Source: Leptobrachium leishanense (Eukaryota > Chordata > Amphibia > Anura > Megophryidae). From it: a DNA stretch of 64,000 nt. The translations under genes and the position numbers were made by a program. The stretch covers positions 36,883,519 through 36,947,518 of the forward strand of contig CM019072.1 in NCBI GenBank assembly GCA_009667805.1, given 5' to 3'. The notes beneath the pieces are model-generated. The model saw only the letters and a list, made by a program, of their open reading frames with translations. It did not search any database and had not been told where the DNA came from. Shown here piece by piece: positions 22,193 to 31,960 of this stretch. Position 1 is the first letter of the stretch, and every line of letters begins with the position of its first letter.

Positions 22193-22352
22193 CTTAAAAA
22201 GGCCTCGGTCCTTACGGCACAGTAAGGATAAAAAGGCCTCGGTCCTTAAGGCGCAGTAAGGATAAAAAGCCTCGGTCCTTAAGGCGCAGTAAGGATAAAA
22301 AGCCTCGGTCCTGAAGGCGCAGTAACGATAAAAAGCCTCGGTTCTTAAGAGA
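22193..22352. repeat. 33-34 bp tandem repeat, five units
   Basis: CCTCGGTCC landmarks fall at 22203, 22237, 22270, 22303 and 22336 (spacing 34, 33, 33, 33). Each unit contains the palindromic TCCTTAAGG-type core and GCGCAGTAAGGATAAAAAG. A spacing of 33 keeps an 11-residue frame (YCALRTEAF) open on the minus strand, but no evidence suggests it is translated. It lies about 120 bp beyond HSDL1 exon 3. Confidence 0.9.
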
Positions 22353-22467
22353 AAAAGTCCTTGCAGAAAATAATGGTTCTTGTCATAAATTGTCTGGAGA
22401 TCACATTTGCCCTTGTAAGACTTATTTGTGTTATACCATTTGTAATGTGCTTGTGTTATGACATTAC

Positions 22468-22695
22468 CTGGATGGAGTGAAGCCAATATCCTGTTGTCCT
22501 GTTGGAAAAACCTAGCGTTCTTACAGCGTGCCGAGCATACGTCTCAGATGATGGGATGAAAAGAGGAAATCTCTGTATACCTGCTCTTGAAGACGTCAAA
22601 CTCAATGCAGAATACACAGGGATTAGTGACTGCACAAAGATACCTTTATGAGACAGTATATACTGCAGTGTCTGGCTAAATCCATCCAAATAAAC
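22468..22695 (-). CDS. HSDL1: HSDL1 coding exon 3
   Basis: This exon encodes 76 residues, beginning VYLDGFSQTLQY and ending TTGYWLHSIQ, with SHKGIFVQSLIPVY inside. It follows the human HSDL1 segment after the SASK motif closely. The splice acceptor is excellent (TTTTTTTCTGTTTGCAG before GTTTATTTGG). The donor is CAG/GTAATG, with the exon ending at 22468. Both boundaries are in phase with exon 2. It supplies the substrate-side helices and C-terminal half of the SDR fold. The human protein continues about 32 residues beyond this point; that last exon was not found on the minus strand between 1 and 22467, so this gene model is incomplete. Confidence 0.94.
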
Positions 22696-22799
22696 CTGCA
22701 AACAGAAAAAAAGGGAATTTTACTCAATAAAACCTAAACAAAATTAAAAAAGAAACTCAAACTAAACAATTTAAATTAATTTTGTACACACCTATAGCC

Positions 22800-22945
22800 A
22801 CATCATTAAAACCACCTGCCTAATACCGTGTAGGTCCCTCTCGTGCTGCCAAATCCGCTGTGATGTGTCGAGGCATGGACTCAAGACCTCTGAACGGGTC
22901 CTGCGGAATCTGGCACAAAGACATTAGCAGCAGATCCTTTAAAGT
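22800..22945. repeat. Transposon-derived repeat fragment in HSDL1 intron 2
   Basis: It starts CATCATTAAAACCACCTGCC and runs TAGGTCCCTCTCGTGCTGCC to AGCAGCAGATCCTTTAA. This end sequence belongs to a DNA transposon common in fishes and frogs. Only one end is present. Confidence 0.55.
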
Positions 22946-22984
22946 GTACCCGTCATCTGCTGTCAAGTTTTTTATGTATGTTTT

Positions 22985-23450
22985 GTTGAGACTTAACCCC
23001 ATCACTGCTGTGTGCTGAGCTCATTTTTACCGCTTTCACTCATGTTTAAACGCGATTTGAAGTCACGTTTTATTATATGGCCCAGACATATAGATCGTTC
23101 TTTCCAGCAGGTTCATAATATATTATTTTTATATGTATACGTCATGTCCTGCCTGTATATTATAACAAAAAATGCAATAAAATTAGAATTTTGAATCATC
23201 TGCAGCGTGTAAAGTGTTTTTTTCCACATTTTAACATGCAAGCGTTTGCTGTTAAATTTTCTAGGAGGTGCACTTGTACAAAAATTAGGAATGGGGACTT
23301 GGGGGGGGATTACGTGATTTTTAGCAAACGCACCCCATAGAAAAAAAATCATTAGTGCAGCATCATTGTTCACATAATTGAAATGTGAACAATATTGCTG
23401 CATTAATGAAAACACACCTGGTCATATACCTGGTCATGTTGGGTATCATT
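22985..23450 (+). repeat. Interspersed repeat, copy 1
   Basis: It is diverged but collinear with 53150-53510. Shared landmarks are TTCATAATATATTATT, TATGTATACGTCATGTCCTG, AATTAGRAATGGG and the region TTAGTGCAGCRTCATTG...GTGAACAATA. The element type is not recognised. Confidence 0.65.
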
Positions 23451-24040
23451 CAAAAGGCCATGCTCGGGCCTTTCGAATGACACCCTCCATTACCCCCATG
23501 CCACGGTTCCGGAGTTCAAAGGAAATCCCCGGGCAGCTAGGGATTCCCCGGCTATCTGACATCACCACACTATGCGCGATGACGTTGGGCAGCAAGGGGG
23601 GACCTGGGGAGCCGCCAACCAAGATGGCAGCCCCCACCAGAGCTAGGCCGCACTTTGGCACCGCATGGCGCTGAAGTGCGACCCGGTGCTTGAGGGGTTA
23701 AAGCCAGGCACCGCTTAAAAGGGGAGACTCTCCTTTTAAGCGGTGCCTGGCTTGTGGCGCTGCTCCTTCCCGATCGGGAGGGAGAGGGATCCGAACCAGG
23801 GGTCGCCTGGAAATGACTTCATCGGGCATGGCGCGATGACGTCATTTATGTCGGGAGGGGCTTAACTTCAGCGTCTGTAGATGCTGAAGTCAGACCGCTG
23901 CGGGACCCCAGACAGAGAGGTGAGCATCTCCGCTGGGGCTCCCGAAAAGCGGATGACGTGTGGGGCTCGTCCTCCGCATATAGCGGGCATCAATGAGGAC
24001 GTGTCCCACACGTCATCCGCAGCGAAAGGATTAAAGCAAT
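23451..24040. repeat. GC-rich foldback repeat
   Basis: It contains a perfect 22-bp hairpin at 23701-23753 (AAGCCAGGCACCGCTTAAAA and its complement around a 9-bp loop). A second stem at about 23945-24022 is GGATGACGTGTGG / CCACACGTCATCC. Similar ACGT-containing pieces lie near 57490 and 57975. It is probably a non-autonomous DNA element. Confidence 0.6.
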
Positions 24041-24205
24041 AAAACCTTTTTATCTTACAACTTCCAGTGGAGTTACAAAGGGCATTTGTAGCTCTGGAGC
24101 TGAAAATCTAGGAAAAAGATTACGTAGGGAATGACTCCAATTCATAAATAGTCTAGGTCAGTGGTCAGCAACCCTGGCCTCCAAATGTTTCAGAATAAAT
24201 CTCCC

Positions 24206-24912
24206 AAGCTTAAACCTGTTTAGTTTAGTGGATCCCAACTGCGGTCCTCAAGTATCCAACAGGCAAAGTTTTCCAGATAGCTGTAGCACAGCACAGGTGA
24301 TATGATTTGCTGCTCAGTGATTGCAGGATTCAGTCTGCATTTCCACAAGGGAACCCTTAAAATCTGCCCTGTTGGGGGTACTTTAGGACTGTGGTTGGGA
24401 ACCACCGGTTTAGAGAAATGGCGCCTTAGAGGGGATCTGGTAACTTTATATAAATATACAGGGTCATTATAAACCATTGTCTGGAAACCTATTCATTAAC
24501 AGGACTATACACAGGACACAAGGTCACCCATTTAGACTGGATTAAAAGGAAATTCAGCCTAAAGCATAGGAAGGGTTATTTTACGGTGAGAACAATAAAG
24601 CTGTGGAATTCTCTGCCTGTTGAGGTGGTTGGGTCAGAGACTGTACAGACTTTTAAAAAACGACTGGATGACTTCCTGCAGACACAGAATATTAAGGGTC
24701 ATAATATTTAATATGTGGGTAAAAGCTTCTTGAGCCAAGTAGAAATCTGACACCAGTCTGGGGTCAAGAAGGAATTTGTTCCCAGTATGTTGCATATTGG
24801 CGAGTGCTTCAGGCTGGTTTTTTTGCCTTCTTTTGGATCAATAGCAGTAGGTGATGTGTGAAAGGCTGAACCCGATGGATGCACGTCTTTTTTCAGCCTA
24901 TGCAACTATAAT
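24206..24912 (+). mobile_element. CR1-like LINE 3' fragment, family B
   Basis: It matches 56690-57215 from AAGCTTAAACCTGTTTAG to CAGCCTATGYAACTAT. It encodes remnants of the LINE C-terminus (RLRGDLVTLYKY-like, then LLKNDWMTSC). Stops are frequent. It is itself interrupted at 24229-24406. Confidence 0.87.
24229..24406. mobile_element. Short hAT-like MITE nested in the LINE
   Basis: The ends are GTGGATCCCAACTGCGGTCC and, in reverse complement, GGTGGTTCCCAACCACAGTCC-like. It carries an internal GATTTGCTGCTCAGTGATTG shared with 25670-25830. In the other LINE copy GTTTAGTTTA runs directly into GAGAAACGG, which proves the insertion. Confidence 0.85.
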
Positions 24913-25182
24913 GCTCAGTGAGCCTAATGAGTGGCTGAGCATCATGGGAGATGTACTATATTGACATTTGGAGAGCCAAGGTTGCTGACCCCTGGTTTAA
25001 GTTTTCACACAGTAGCATCAAATTGCATTTTGCTTAATAGTTCTTCAGAGATGCCAATGTGAAATGCCCTAAACGTCAGCTGCAGAGATTTAACAAAATC
25101 TCTGTAGTTTTAAAGACACTACAGGCAGAGAGGGGTCACACATGTAGCATATATGGAAATGGCACTTTATGTGGCCATTTTA

Positions 25183-25540
25183 GGCTGGGGTCAGACGAGC
25201 GCAGTGTTCACGTCCGTGTTGCCGCACATTTTAACTTCTGTGGTAGCATACAATTATGATCAATAGAGACCCACACACGAAGTACGTGCGCACAGAAGTG
25301 CGGACGCACAATGGACGCAAGTTAGGCAAGAACGTAAAACCGGTAGAACGGACGTGCGGAGTGCGCCACGTCCGCAAAGCTTTGTGTGGGAGTGATGGAA
25401 CGAGGTCAGACGGACAAAAATTTCCCATCTACATCAGTCAAAAAAAGCGTCAGTCACAAAAATGGACCGTGTGGCCACTACCTTGTCGTCAGTCAGAAAG
25501 TACGTCCGTTGTGCACGAATGCACTCGTCTGGCCCTAGCC
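25183..25540. mobile_element. MITE of the GTCAGACGA family
   Basis: The ends are GGCTGGGGTCAGACGAGCGC and, in reverse complement, GGCTAGGGCCAGACGAGTGC. TTA is on the left and TAA on the right. The interior is homologous, in reverse, to 39262-39480. It is CpG-rich. Confidence 0.78.
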
Positions 25541-25664
25541 TAAGACTTTGGGCCAACTTATCCACTTCACCATCAAGCACATTTGTGAAGAAAAAAAATT
25601 AAACATCCCTCATTACATTTCAAACTGTTTGCACGTATGCAAGAATATATTTATCACAACATCT

Positions 25665-25832
25665 AAGATAGTGGTACACAACCCTGGTCCTCAGGACCCC
25701 CTAACAAGACAGGTTTGCAGGTATCTGAAGCACAGCACATGTGATGTGATTTGCTGCTCAGTGATTGTAGGATTCAGTCTGCATTTCCCCAAGGTGATCC
25801 TTAAACTCTGGCCTGTTAGTGGGTACTTGAGT
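25665..25832. mobile_element. Short hAT-like MITE
   Basis: The left end is AGTGGTACACAACCCTGGTC. The internal GCACAGCACATGTGATGTGA and CTCAGTGATTGTAGGATTCA match 24270-24330. The right end is near GGGTACTTGAG. Confidence 0.75.
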
Positions 25833-25837
25833 AAGAG

Positions 25838-27064
25838 TAGAACATGGGAAAATTCCTAGTAGCACAATAGAGTATTATAGAATAAACTTCTGGGACAATC
25901 AGCCTCTAGTTTTCGATCATAGATGTTCAATGGTAATCGATATTGAAGTCTAGAAGGACTGGAGGTAATGTACTGTCATAGACGGTCTGTATACAGAACT
26001 CAAGCTGTATACGTACACTTAGTAGTGCGTACAATTGCAAATGTAAGGTCTACAGGAAGCAAATAAGAAAGAGCGGTGTTACATATAATCCAGTTTAACA
26101 ATCTAATAATCAGTTTATATCCCGAAGAGATACTAGAATACAATTGTGCATTCAATCCAGGCAATCAGATTTAAATGCCTGCTTAGTCCTAATTGACTGG
26201 CAGTGAAGTGCAGTCGTGGGTGATCCAAAATACAGTACTAGCACTTGTGCAAAATGCAGTATAAAGTGTATGTGATATGGCAAAACGTAAAGTGCTAATA
26301 ATATGCAGATGCAATAAACGTGCATACAGTGCAAATAACAGATTCACTATTCTAGCCGTAACTAAATGGTGAATCTATTATTTGCACTGTATGCACATTT
26401 ATTGCATCTGCATATTATTAGCACTTTACGTTTTGCCATATCACATTGCAGTATAAAGTGTATGATATGGCAAAACGTAAAGTGCTAATAATATGCAGAT
26501 GCAATAAATGTGCATACAGTGCAAATAATAGATTCACCATTTAGTTACGGCTAGAATAGTGAATCTGTTATTTGCACTGTATGCACGTTTATTGCATCTG
26601 CATATTATTAGCACTTTACGTTTTGCCATATCACATACACTTTATACTGCATTTTGCACAAGTGCTAGTACTGTATTTTGGATCACCCACGACTGCACTT
26701 CACTACCAGTCAATTAGGACTAAGCAGGCATTTAAATCTGATTGCCTGGATTGAATGCACAATTGTATTCTAGTATCTCTTCGGGATATAAACTGATTAT
26801 TAGATTGTTGCACTGGATTATATGTAACACCGCTCTTTCTTATTTGCTTCCTGTAGACCTTACATTTGCAATTGTACGCACTACTAAGTGTACGTATACA
26901 GTTTGAGTTCTGTATACAGACTGTCTATGACAGTACATTACCTCCAGTCCTTATAGACTTCAATAGCGATTACCATGGAACATCTACGATCGAAACTAGA
27001 GGCTGATTGTCCCATAAATTTATTCTTTAATCTATTGCGCTACTAGGAATTTTCCCATGTTCTA
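25838..27064. mobile_element. 1.2-kb palindrome (foldback element) in HSDL1 intron 2
   Basis: Outer ends TAGAACATGGGAAAATTCCT and, in reverse complement, TAGAACATGGGAAAATTCCT are identical. The arms remain highly similar for about 500 bp, so the same 60-codon frame appears at 26152-26334 (minus) and 26572-26754 (plus) with one amino acid change. The central 26360-26560 contains two further inverted copies of a GCACTTTACGTTTTGCCATA block, giving four alternating copies in all. No transposase. TA flanks suggest a TA target. Confidence 0.9.
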
Positions 27065-27444
27065 TGTAGATTCAACACATTTCTGTTGAGGTTTTGTGTT
27101 CGTCCTAGACTGGTGCACCTTAAAAGAATACCATCCTAACAATTATTAGCGCCTCCACTGCCTTTACCCTCTTTTCACTAGAGTAAAAGTGTTGGGAAAC
27201 ACTAGAATGACGAATGACAAATTTTAACCACTATACACATCCAAGAGACTAAAAATTGAGCGAGAAGTATTTACAGGCTTAATACTATTTATAGTTAAAC
27301 ACGAAGCGACACATCTAAGTATTAGAAAATTAAAAGGGAAACTAAGCAAAATCGTAATCCATTTCGAGTATATAAAGAGGAAAAAGATTTTTCTCTTAAA
27401 CCAACTTATATAACATATAAACATATGCAAATTAAGAATTATAC
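27065..27444. other. HSDL1 intron 2, no further feature
   Basis: This is AT-rich sequence between the palindrome and exon 2. Nothing recognised. Confidence 0.5.
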
Positions 27445-27887
27445 CTTAGAGGCAGAGTACACGGCTAGTTGAGTGGATTTGCTGCAGTTTCCACACGACA
27501 CATTCACAATGGCACCTTTTTTCTGTTTGAGCATACTTGGTAGCACTATCTGAACCATCATTGTGGCTGCAACAATATTATCATTGAGGATTTCCCAAAG
27601 TTTGTTCTCCGAAACCTGAGTTACACACTGGGTGTATTCATGACACACCCCGGCACTGTTCACTAAAAAGCCGACATCCACATCGTCAAGGGCCTCCTTA
27701 ATGGAATGAAACACTTCTCGGCCCTTGCTAAAATCAGCTTCTATGAAGCTGGTTTTGACAGAAAAGGACCGGGCAATGGACTCAGACACTGCCAGTAACT
27801 TCTCTCTGTCGCAGCTTATTAGGATGATGTTAACACCCTTACACGCCAATTCCTCTGCGTACGCTTTTCCGATACCTTCAGTTGCTC
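27445..27887 (-). CDS. HSDL1: HSDL1 coding exon 2 (cofactor and catalytic core)
   Basis: This exon encodes most of the Rossmann fold of hydroxysteroid dehydrogenase-like protein 1, a mitochondrial SDR-family protein. It opens in TGATEGIGKAYAEELA (the TGxxxGxG nucleotide-binding loop, its first Gly split across the intron) and continues through LNIILIS-like GVNIILISCDREK. LVNSAGV stands at the NNAG position. It ends GAIVNVSCGNCSK...LAVYSASK. Human HSDL1 has Phe in place of the catalytic Tyr and is considered inactive. Here codon TAC gives Tyr (YSASK, residue 217 of this model). The usual catalytic Ser, two residues before the human GSCC run, aligns with Cys, and the loop is one residue shorter than in human. 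Acceptor TTTCCCTCCAG and donor AAG/GTATAA are good; exon 1 joins in phase 1. Confidence 0.95.
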
Positions 27888-28509
27888 CTGGAGGGAAAAA
27901 CAAGAGGAAAAGAGACTTGATCTTCAAAGCTTTACATAATAAATATATATTTATAAAAACATGACACCCAGAGACACCAATTGAAGAGAAAACATGGCAG
28001 AAAAACCATATGTACGTCTATAACCACTTGTCTATACTTAGCCATTCAATAAGTGTCCATGGAAGAACAAATGTGGAATCACCTGTCCCACGATGACCAG
28101 CTGATTTTAATTCTTATATAACAATTGGAATAAGAAAAGTATATAGTTTGAGCACCCCCTTATCTGGAATGCTCGGTAACTAGATGATCCAAGTCAGAGG
28201 AGGGCGGATGCAGCAGGGGAGCCGCAATACACTTCGTGCTGAGCAGCCTTTTTCGAGAGACATGCTGCAGAGCCAGTAGTTCTCTGTGCAGCATGACACA
28301 TGCCGGAGCTGCACAGAGCATCCCAGCGTGTTTCTTGCTATGCTGCAGCCATTGTAGGAGCGTCAGCATGCAGCCAGACACATCCAAGGAGGCAAGTAAA
28401 ATTTTGTCTTGGAAGACTCCAAAAATCCTGGATTTAGGAACTCCAGATGAGGAGTGTCCAACCTGTAGTGGTTATTTTTCAAACAACAGACCTTCATGAT
28501 TCATAGCCC
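27888..28509. other. HSDL1 intron 1, no clear feature
   Basis: A GC-rich patch with GCAGCATG-type short inverted pieces lies at 28190-28390. No element could be named. Confidence 0.4.
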
Positions 28510-29056
28510 TTAAATGGACACTCTAGGGTTAGGGGTAGTTAAACATTAACAACTCCTGGCCTCCCTGCACCAAGTCCTGTTTTAAGCCTTACCTAGTGAA
28601 GGTAAACTCCATTGGCGCTGGTCCTGATGTGACCGGGAATAAAGCTGGATGCTCGAGCCAGAGTTCAGTCAATCCAAAAGCTCTCAACAATACTCAGTCA
28701 TTGGCTAGAGGCAGTAAGGAGTAGTGTTCAATCCTGAGCTTTTTCAAGAAAAACAGATCAACAAACGCTGATTTGACCTTTGTGGGCGGAGTTATTCCCA
28801 CTCACCACTCGAAGGGCAGAAATAGTCCTCTGGGATGTCATGCAGAGGGGGACGGACAAACAGGTATGATTGACCATTCCCTTTGCATTGAATGTTCACA
28901 GTGCCTAGAGCAAGGATCTCCAACTCTTGCCCCCCCCCCCAGATGTTTCTGAACTACACGATTCTCTACCCAGCTATCGAAGAATTCAGGGAATTGTAGG
29001 CCATCAACATCTGGAGGGCCCGAGTCTGAGATCCCTGGCCTAGAGTGTCCCTTTAA
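28510..29056. mobile_element. MITE with TTAAATGGACACTCTAGG-type ends
   Basis: The left end TTAAATGGACACTCTAGGG and the right end CTAGAGTGTCCCTTTAA are inverted repeats. A small hAT MITE (28911-29037) has landed close to its right end. It lies in HSDL1 intron 1. Confidence 0.8.
28911..29037. mobile_element. Small hAT MITE (CAGGGATGTC family) with 8-bp TSD
   Basis: It starts CAAGGATCTCCAACTC and ends GAGTCTGAGATCCCTG. It is flanked on both sides by GCCTAGAG (28903-28910 and 29038-29045), a perfect 8-bp duplication. Related copies lie at 32531, 39535 and 49020. Confidence 0.92.
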
Positions 29057-29109
29057 AGCAGTATGGATGGCAGTGTATGTCTCCATTCTTTCTTCCAGCA
29101 TACACAAAC

Positions 29110-29465
29110 AGACCACATCTCCTCCACTCTGTCCCTCCCACCCAGGTCCATAAATTCAGGTCTCCTTTACAGCCGTTTCCACTCCTCTCTCTAATTACTC
29201 AGTCCTCCCCATGCAATGGTCACTACATTCTATCTAGCAACCAGCTTCACCTTCCCTCTGCTCCCATCTGTTTCACTTACCCCCGTCACTTAGATTGTAA
29301 GCTCACGGGATGTCTGGCTGAGCACTTGTTAAAGTGCTGTATTTCCTAGACAAGCTATCCTATGGGCATGGTTGTTTTTTCCTTATTTATCATGTCTCAC
29401 GTTTGTGCTCCCCCATTGTACTGCGTTGCGGAACTTGTTAGTGCTTTATAAAAACGTGCAACTGT
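29110..29465 (+). mobile_element. L2-like LINE 3' tail
   Basis: It has pyrimidine-rich sequence, then TTAGATTGTAAGCTCACGGG and the end GTTAGTGCTTTATAAAAAC. This is the standard 3' end of L2-group LINEs in vertebrates, 5' truncated. It lies in HSDL1 intron 1. Confidence 0.75.
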
Positions 29466-29799
29466 AACTGAAAGACACCTCCCCTGTATAGTATATACCA
29501 TCAACCCTGATGAGTTTCTAGTTTTGGAGACATAGCAACTACAGCTCAGTGGAAACAGTGCTATGCAGGTTCAGTAGTCCATTTCCAATAGATGGAGGAG
29601 CCAATTTCTGCAAGTTTCCCAAGCTATATCTATTTCAGATACATGTATGCCATTATATAATAACTTAAATGCATTTGAAATACGCAAATGATCCCAAACA
29701 TTCATTCAATAACAAAAATATAAAAGGAAATGTGTATCCAGTTTAAAACAAGCAATGACAAAGTCTAGCACAACTTTCATATCAAATGTATTGGCTCAC

Positions 29800-30019
29800 C
29801 TGTCACTACAGCCCATTCTCCATACCGCCTTACCAGACTGCCTCTGCTGAGGAGACAAGGGGTGACATGCTCATGTAAAAGGCTGAAACACTTGTACAGG
29901 ATACGGATGCCTTTCCAAGTAACATAACATGCTCCAATTACAGTCAAAAATTCCACATAACTTTGGCAGGATCTGGCTACCTCCCGGTATAAGAGGTTGA
30001 AGCTGTCCACCGCAGCCAT
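29800..30019 (-). CDS. HSDL1: HSDL1 coding exon 1 (start codon)
   Basis: This exon encodes the N-terminus MAAVDSFNLLYREVARSCQS and continues to YGEWAVVTG. Both ends are strongly similar to the human protein start and to its YGRWAVVSG segment. The region includes a hydrophobic stretch (VEFLTVIGACYVTWKGIRIL) that could anchor or target the protein. The donor is ACAG/GTGAGC at 29799. The length, 220 bp, leaves one base that joins exon 2 in phase to restore Gly of the TGxxxGxG motif. Together the three exons give 891 bp, or 297 codons, against 330 residues in human. The start was chosen because it aligns with the conserved MAAVDSF. Confidence 0.95.
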
Positions 30020-30050
30020 ATAGCAAAATAATTGACCTGGTCAATGAGAT
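30020..30050 (-). other. HSDL1: HSDL1 5' UTR part of exon, candidate acceptor
   Basis: A splice acceptor TTATACCCTAACAG ends at 30051, 31 bases before the ATG. The branch-like CTAAC and the pyrimidines upstream make it plausible that an upstream noncoding exon is joined here. This is a prediction from sequence only. Confidence 0.5.
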
Positions 30051-30364
30051 CTGTTAGGGTATAATGAAATCAAATATTTAGAGAAATGATCAGTATGGAT
30101 AATCAGAATTCAGTCACGAGACAATAGATTACAATTTCATGCAGCGGTGGCGCACAAGTAATGTGTTCCCCCTCCATGTAGTTCAGGAGCTAAACCAGCT
30201 TCCTAATCAAGGCAGCTCATCTTGATTAGGAAGTTAGGGAAGGTTGAAATCCTCGAGTTAATCGAAGTCGATCATGACTTTACTCTCGTGAAGAATCCAG
30301 GACGCTGTATTTGTTAATTGATGAAGCGTCCATCCAAGCATTGGGAAAGCAGAGCCTATAGTAT

Positions 30365-30720
30365 AGGCTAATGTCAGACGAACGCAGTCTGAATGCACTC
30401 TGCGTGTGTGCATAACGAACGGACGGAAGATAATGTAAGACACCGCACCGTCCATTTTTTTTTTTTTGACGGATGTAGAAAAAAAATAAAAAATAAAAAT
30501 ATGGGAAACAAAATTAATTAAAATTAAATGACAGGTACAGTCAGCCAGACCAAAAAAACTTCTGAGCGTCAACATGATGGACGTCGCATCATCACGCACA
30601 CAGGCTACTACACGGATGTAGCGAACTCTGGGCGTCCGTCATAGTGCTTTTACGTTGACGCCTTTAGACGTGTGCCTGTGGAATCTGTCAGGTCTGCTTT
30701 GCCGATGCTCGGACTGAACA
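30365..30720. mobile_element. MITE of the GTCAGACGA family, partial
   Basis: The left end is GGCTAATGTCAGACGAACGC, identical over 20 bp to that at 39084. The interior is CpG-rich (GACGGATGTAG, GGACGTCGCATC). The right end is not sharp. Confidence 0.6.
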
Positions 30721-31814
30721 GATCAATTAACAAATCCAGAGTTCTCAATTAAGTAAAATCGCGATCAACTTCAAATAAAATCAGGCTAAATCTAGGCTAA
30801 ATATCGCCCAGCCCTACCTGCAGTATGTGAATGCTACATACTGCTAGGTTTCCGTTCTCATGTAGGAATACATGGATGATCGGTCAACCCCAATGATAAA
30901 GTTTACATATATTATTTTTATAGCTCAAAGTCCGTATATTTGCTAACAAATAACCAGTCTGGAATAGGCATGGATAGAACATAAGGAAAAATAGCAAAAA
31001 AAAACAAAAAAAAAACTTTATAAATCAGACTTGGAAGATTATGAATTGGCAGAAAAGCTGAAGAGAGGGGAATTAAATAATCACATTTATTAGATTAACC
31101 CTTTACTACATACGCTTGTGACTAAAAAGGAAAGCAAAATTTTAGATTCCAAATATTATGGACTATACATTCAAGTCTCAAATACTCAACTGTATCACAT
31201 CTTAAAACATCCATAGCAGCTGCATGTCTCATAAATAGAGCAATATGAACAGATTCTCCATACTAAATAACACAACAAGCAAGAACTATTGCGGCAACTA
31301 GTGTTGTCAGATTGGCTTTGTTTACCTGGACATGTGTTTTTATTTCATGAAGAGGGAGAGCACAGGAAAAGTGCTGCCCTGAAGTATGTATAATCCATAT
31401 GCTGCAGGGGAGAAATCGTTATGTAATTAGGTTAAGTGTGATTAGTCATACCTGGGAGCACATGGGTTCTAGTGTGGGGTTCCATTTTTATACACTGCCC
31501 ATCACCTTGCCTAGGAAAACATGGACAATTAGGTAACTCTAACCCCAAACCAATATATTTCAGCCATAGTGTGAGAGCCATAAGATAAACAGACATTCTC
31601 CAGCAACCAGTGGAGAAGTAGTTAAAAAAAATAAAAAGCAGCAGCAGCCTGTCTCCCAAAGACCCCATGAAACAAATCATTTTATATTACAGCCGTTAAA
31701 GCTTGCCTCAATCTATCCTGTGATGCTTACCCTCACTGACTCTGTGGCTCTCCCAGAAACAGAGAACAGAAAAGCTAGATTTCTATTAGATATAAACACA
31801 TTGCTAAGAGTCAC
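30721..31814. other. Unassigned DNA upstream of HSDL1
   Basis: It lies between the MITE and the candidate promoter and is AT-rich. No exon or repeat boundary was recognised. It may be the first intron if the candidate noncoding exon is real. Confidence 0.35.
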
Positions 31815-31960
31815 CTGGGTACTGAGTTCCAGTGTGGTCTGTGGCACCAGACTACGTCATATTAGAGCGTCAAACTCGGCAGCAGGAAGTAGAGCTGAGG
31901 CTGTGCGCAGTTATATTCTGTCCGGGGGTACCCGAGGAGGCAAGGGCAAAATATTTGTTC
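31815..31960 (-). promoter_or_regulatory. HSDL1: Candidate HSDL1 promoter and noncoding first exon
   Basis: On the minus strand it has an ETS-like ACTTCCTGC, a CRE-like TGACGTAG and a TATA-like AATATAACTG. They are followed by a donor CCCAG/GTGACT at 31814. It lies 1.8 kb upstream of the coding start and is the only compact cluster of such sites nearby. In human, HSDL1 shares a divergent promoter region with DNAAF1; no DNAAF1 exon was recognised on the plus strand here. Low to moderate confidence. Confidence 0.3.

Larger units (their letters stand above)
24159..24994. mobile_element. hAT MITE interrupted by a LINE
   Basis: The ends are CAGTGGTCAGCAACCCTGGC and, in reverse complement, CAGGGGTCAGCAACCTTGGC. 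The flanks GTCTAGGT and GTTTAAGT are a decayed 8-bp duplication (6 of 8 match). Only about 45 bp of left arm and 85 bp of right arm are the element itself; the rest is a CR1-like LINE fragment. Confidence 0.8.

Noticed and set aside
22193..22352. CRISPR-like array
   Set aside because: The units are contiguous without distinct spacers, and the genome is eukaryotic.
26152..26754. Identical 60-codon frames on opposite strands as a gene pair
   Set aside because: They are mirror images within the palindromic element and have low-complexity composition.
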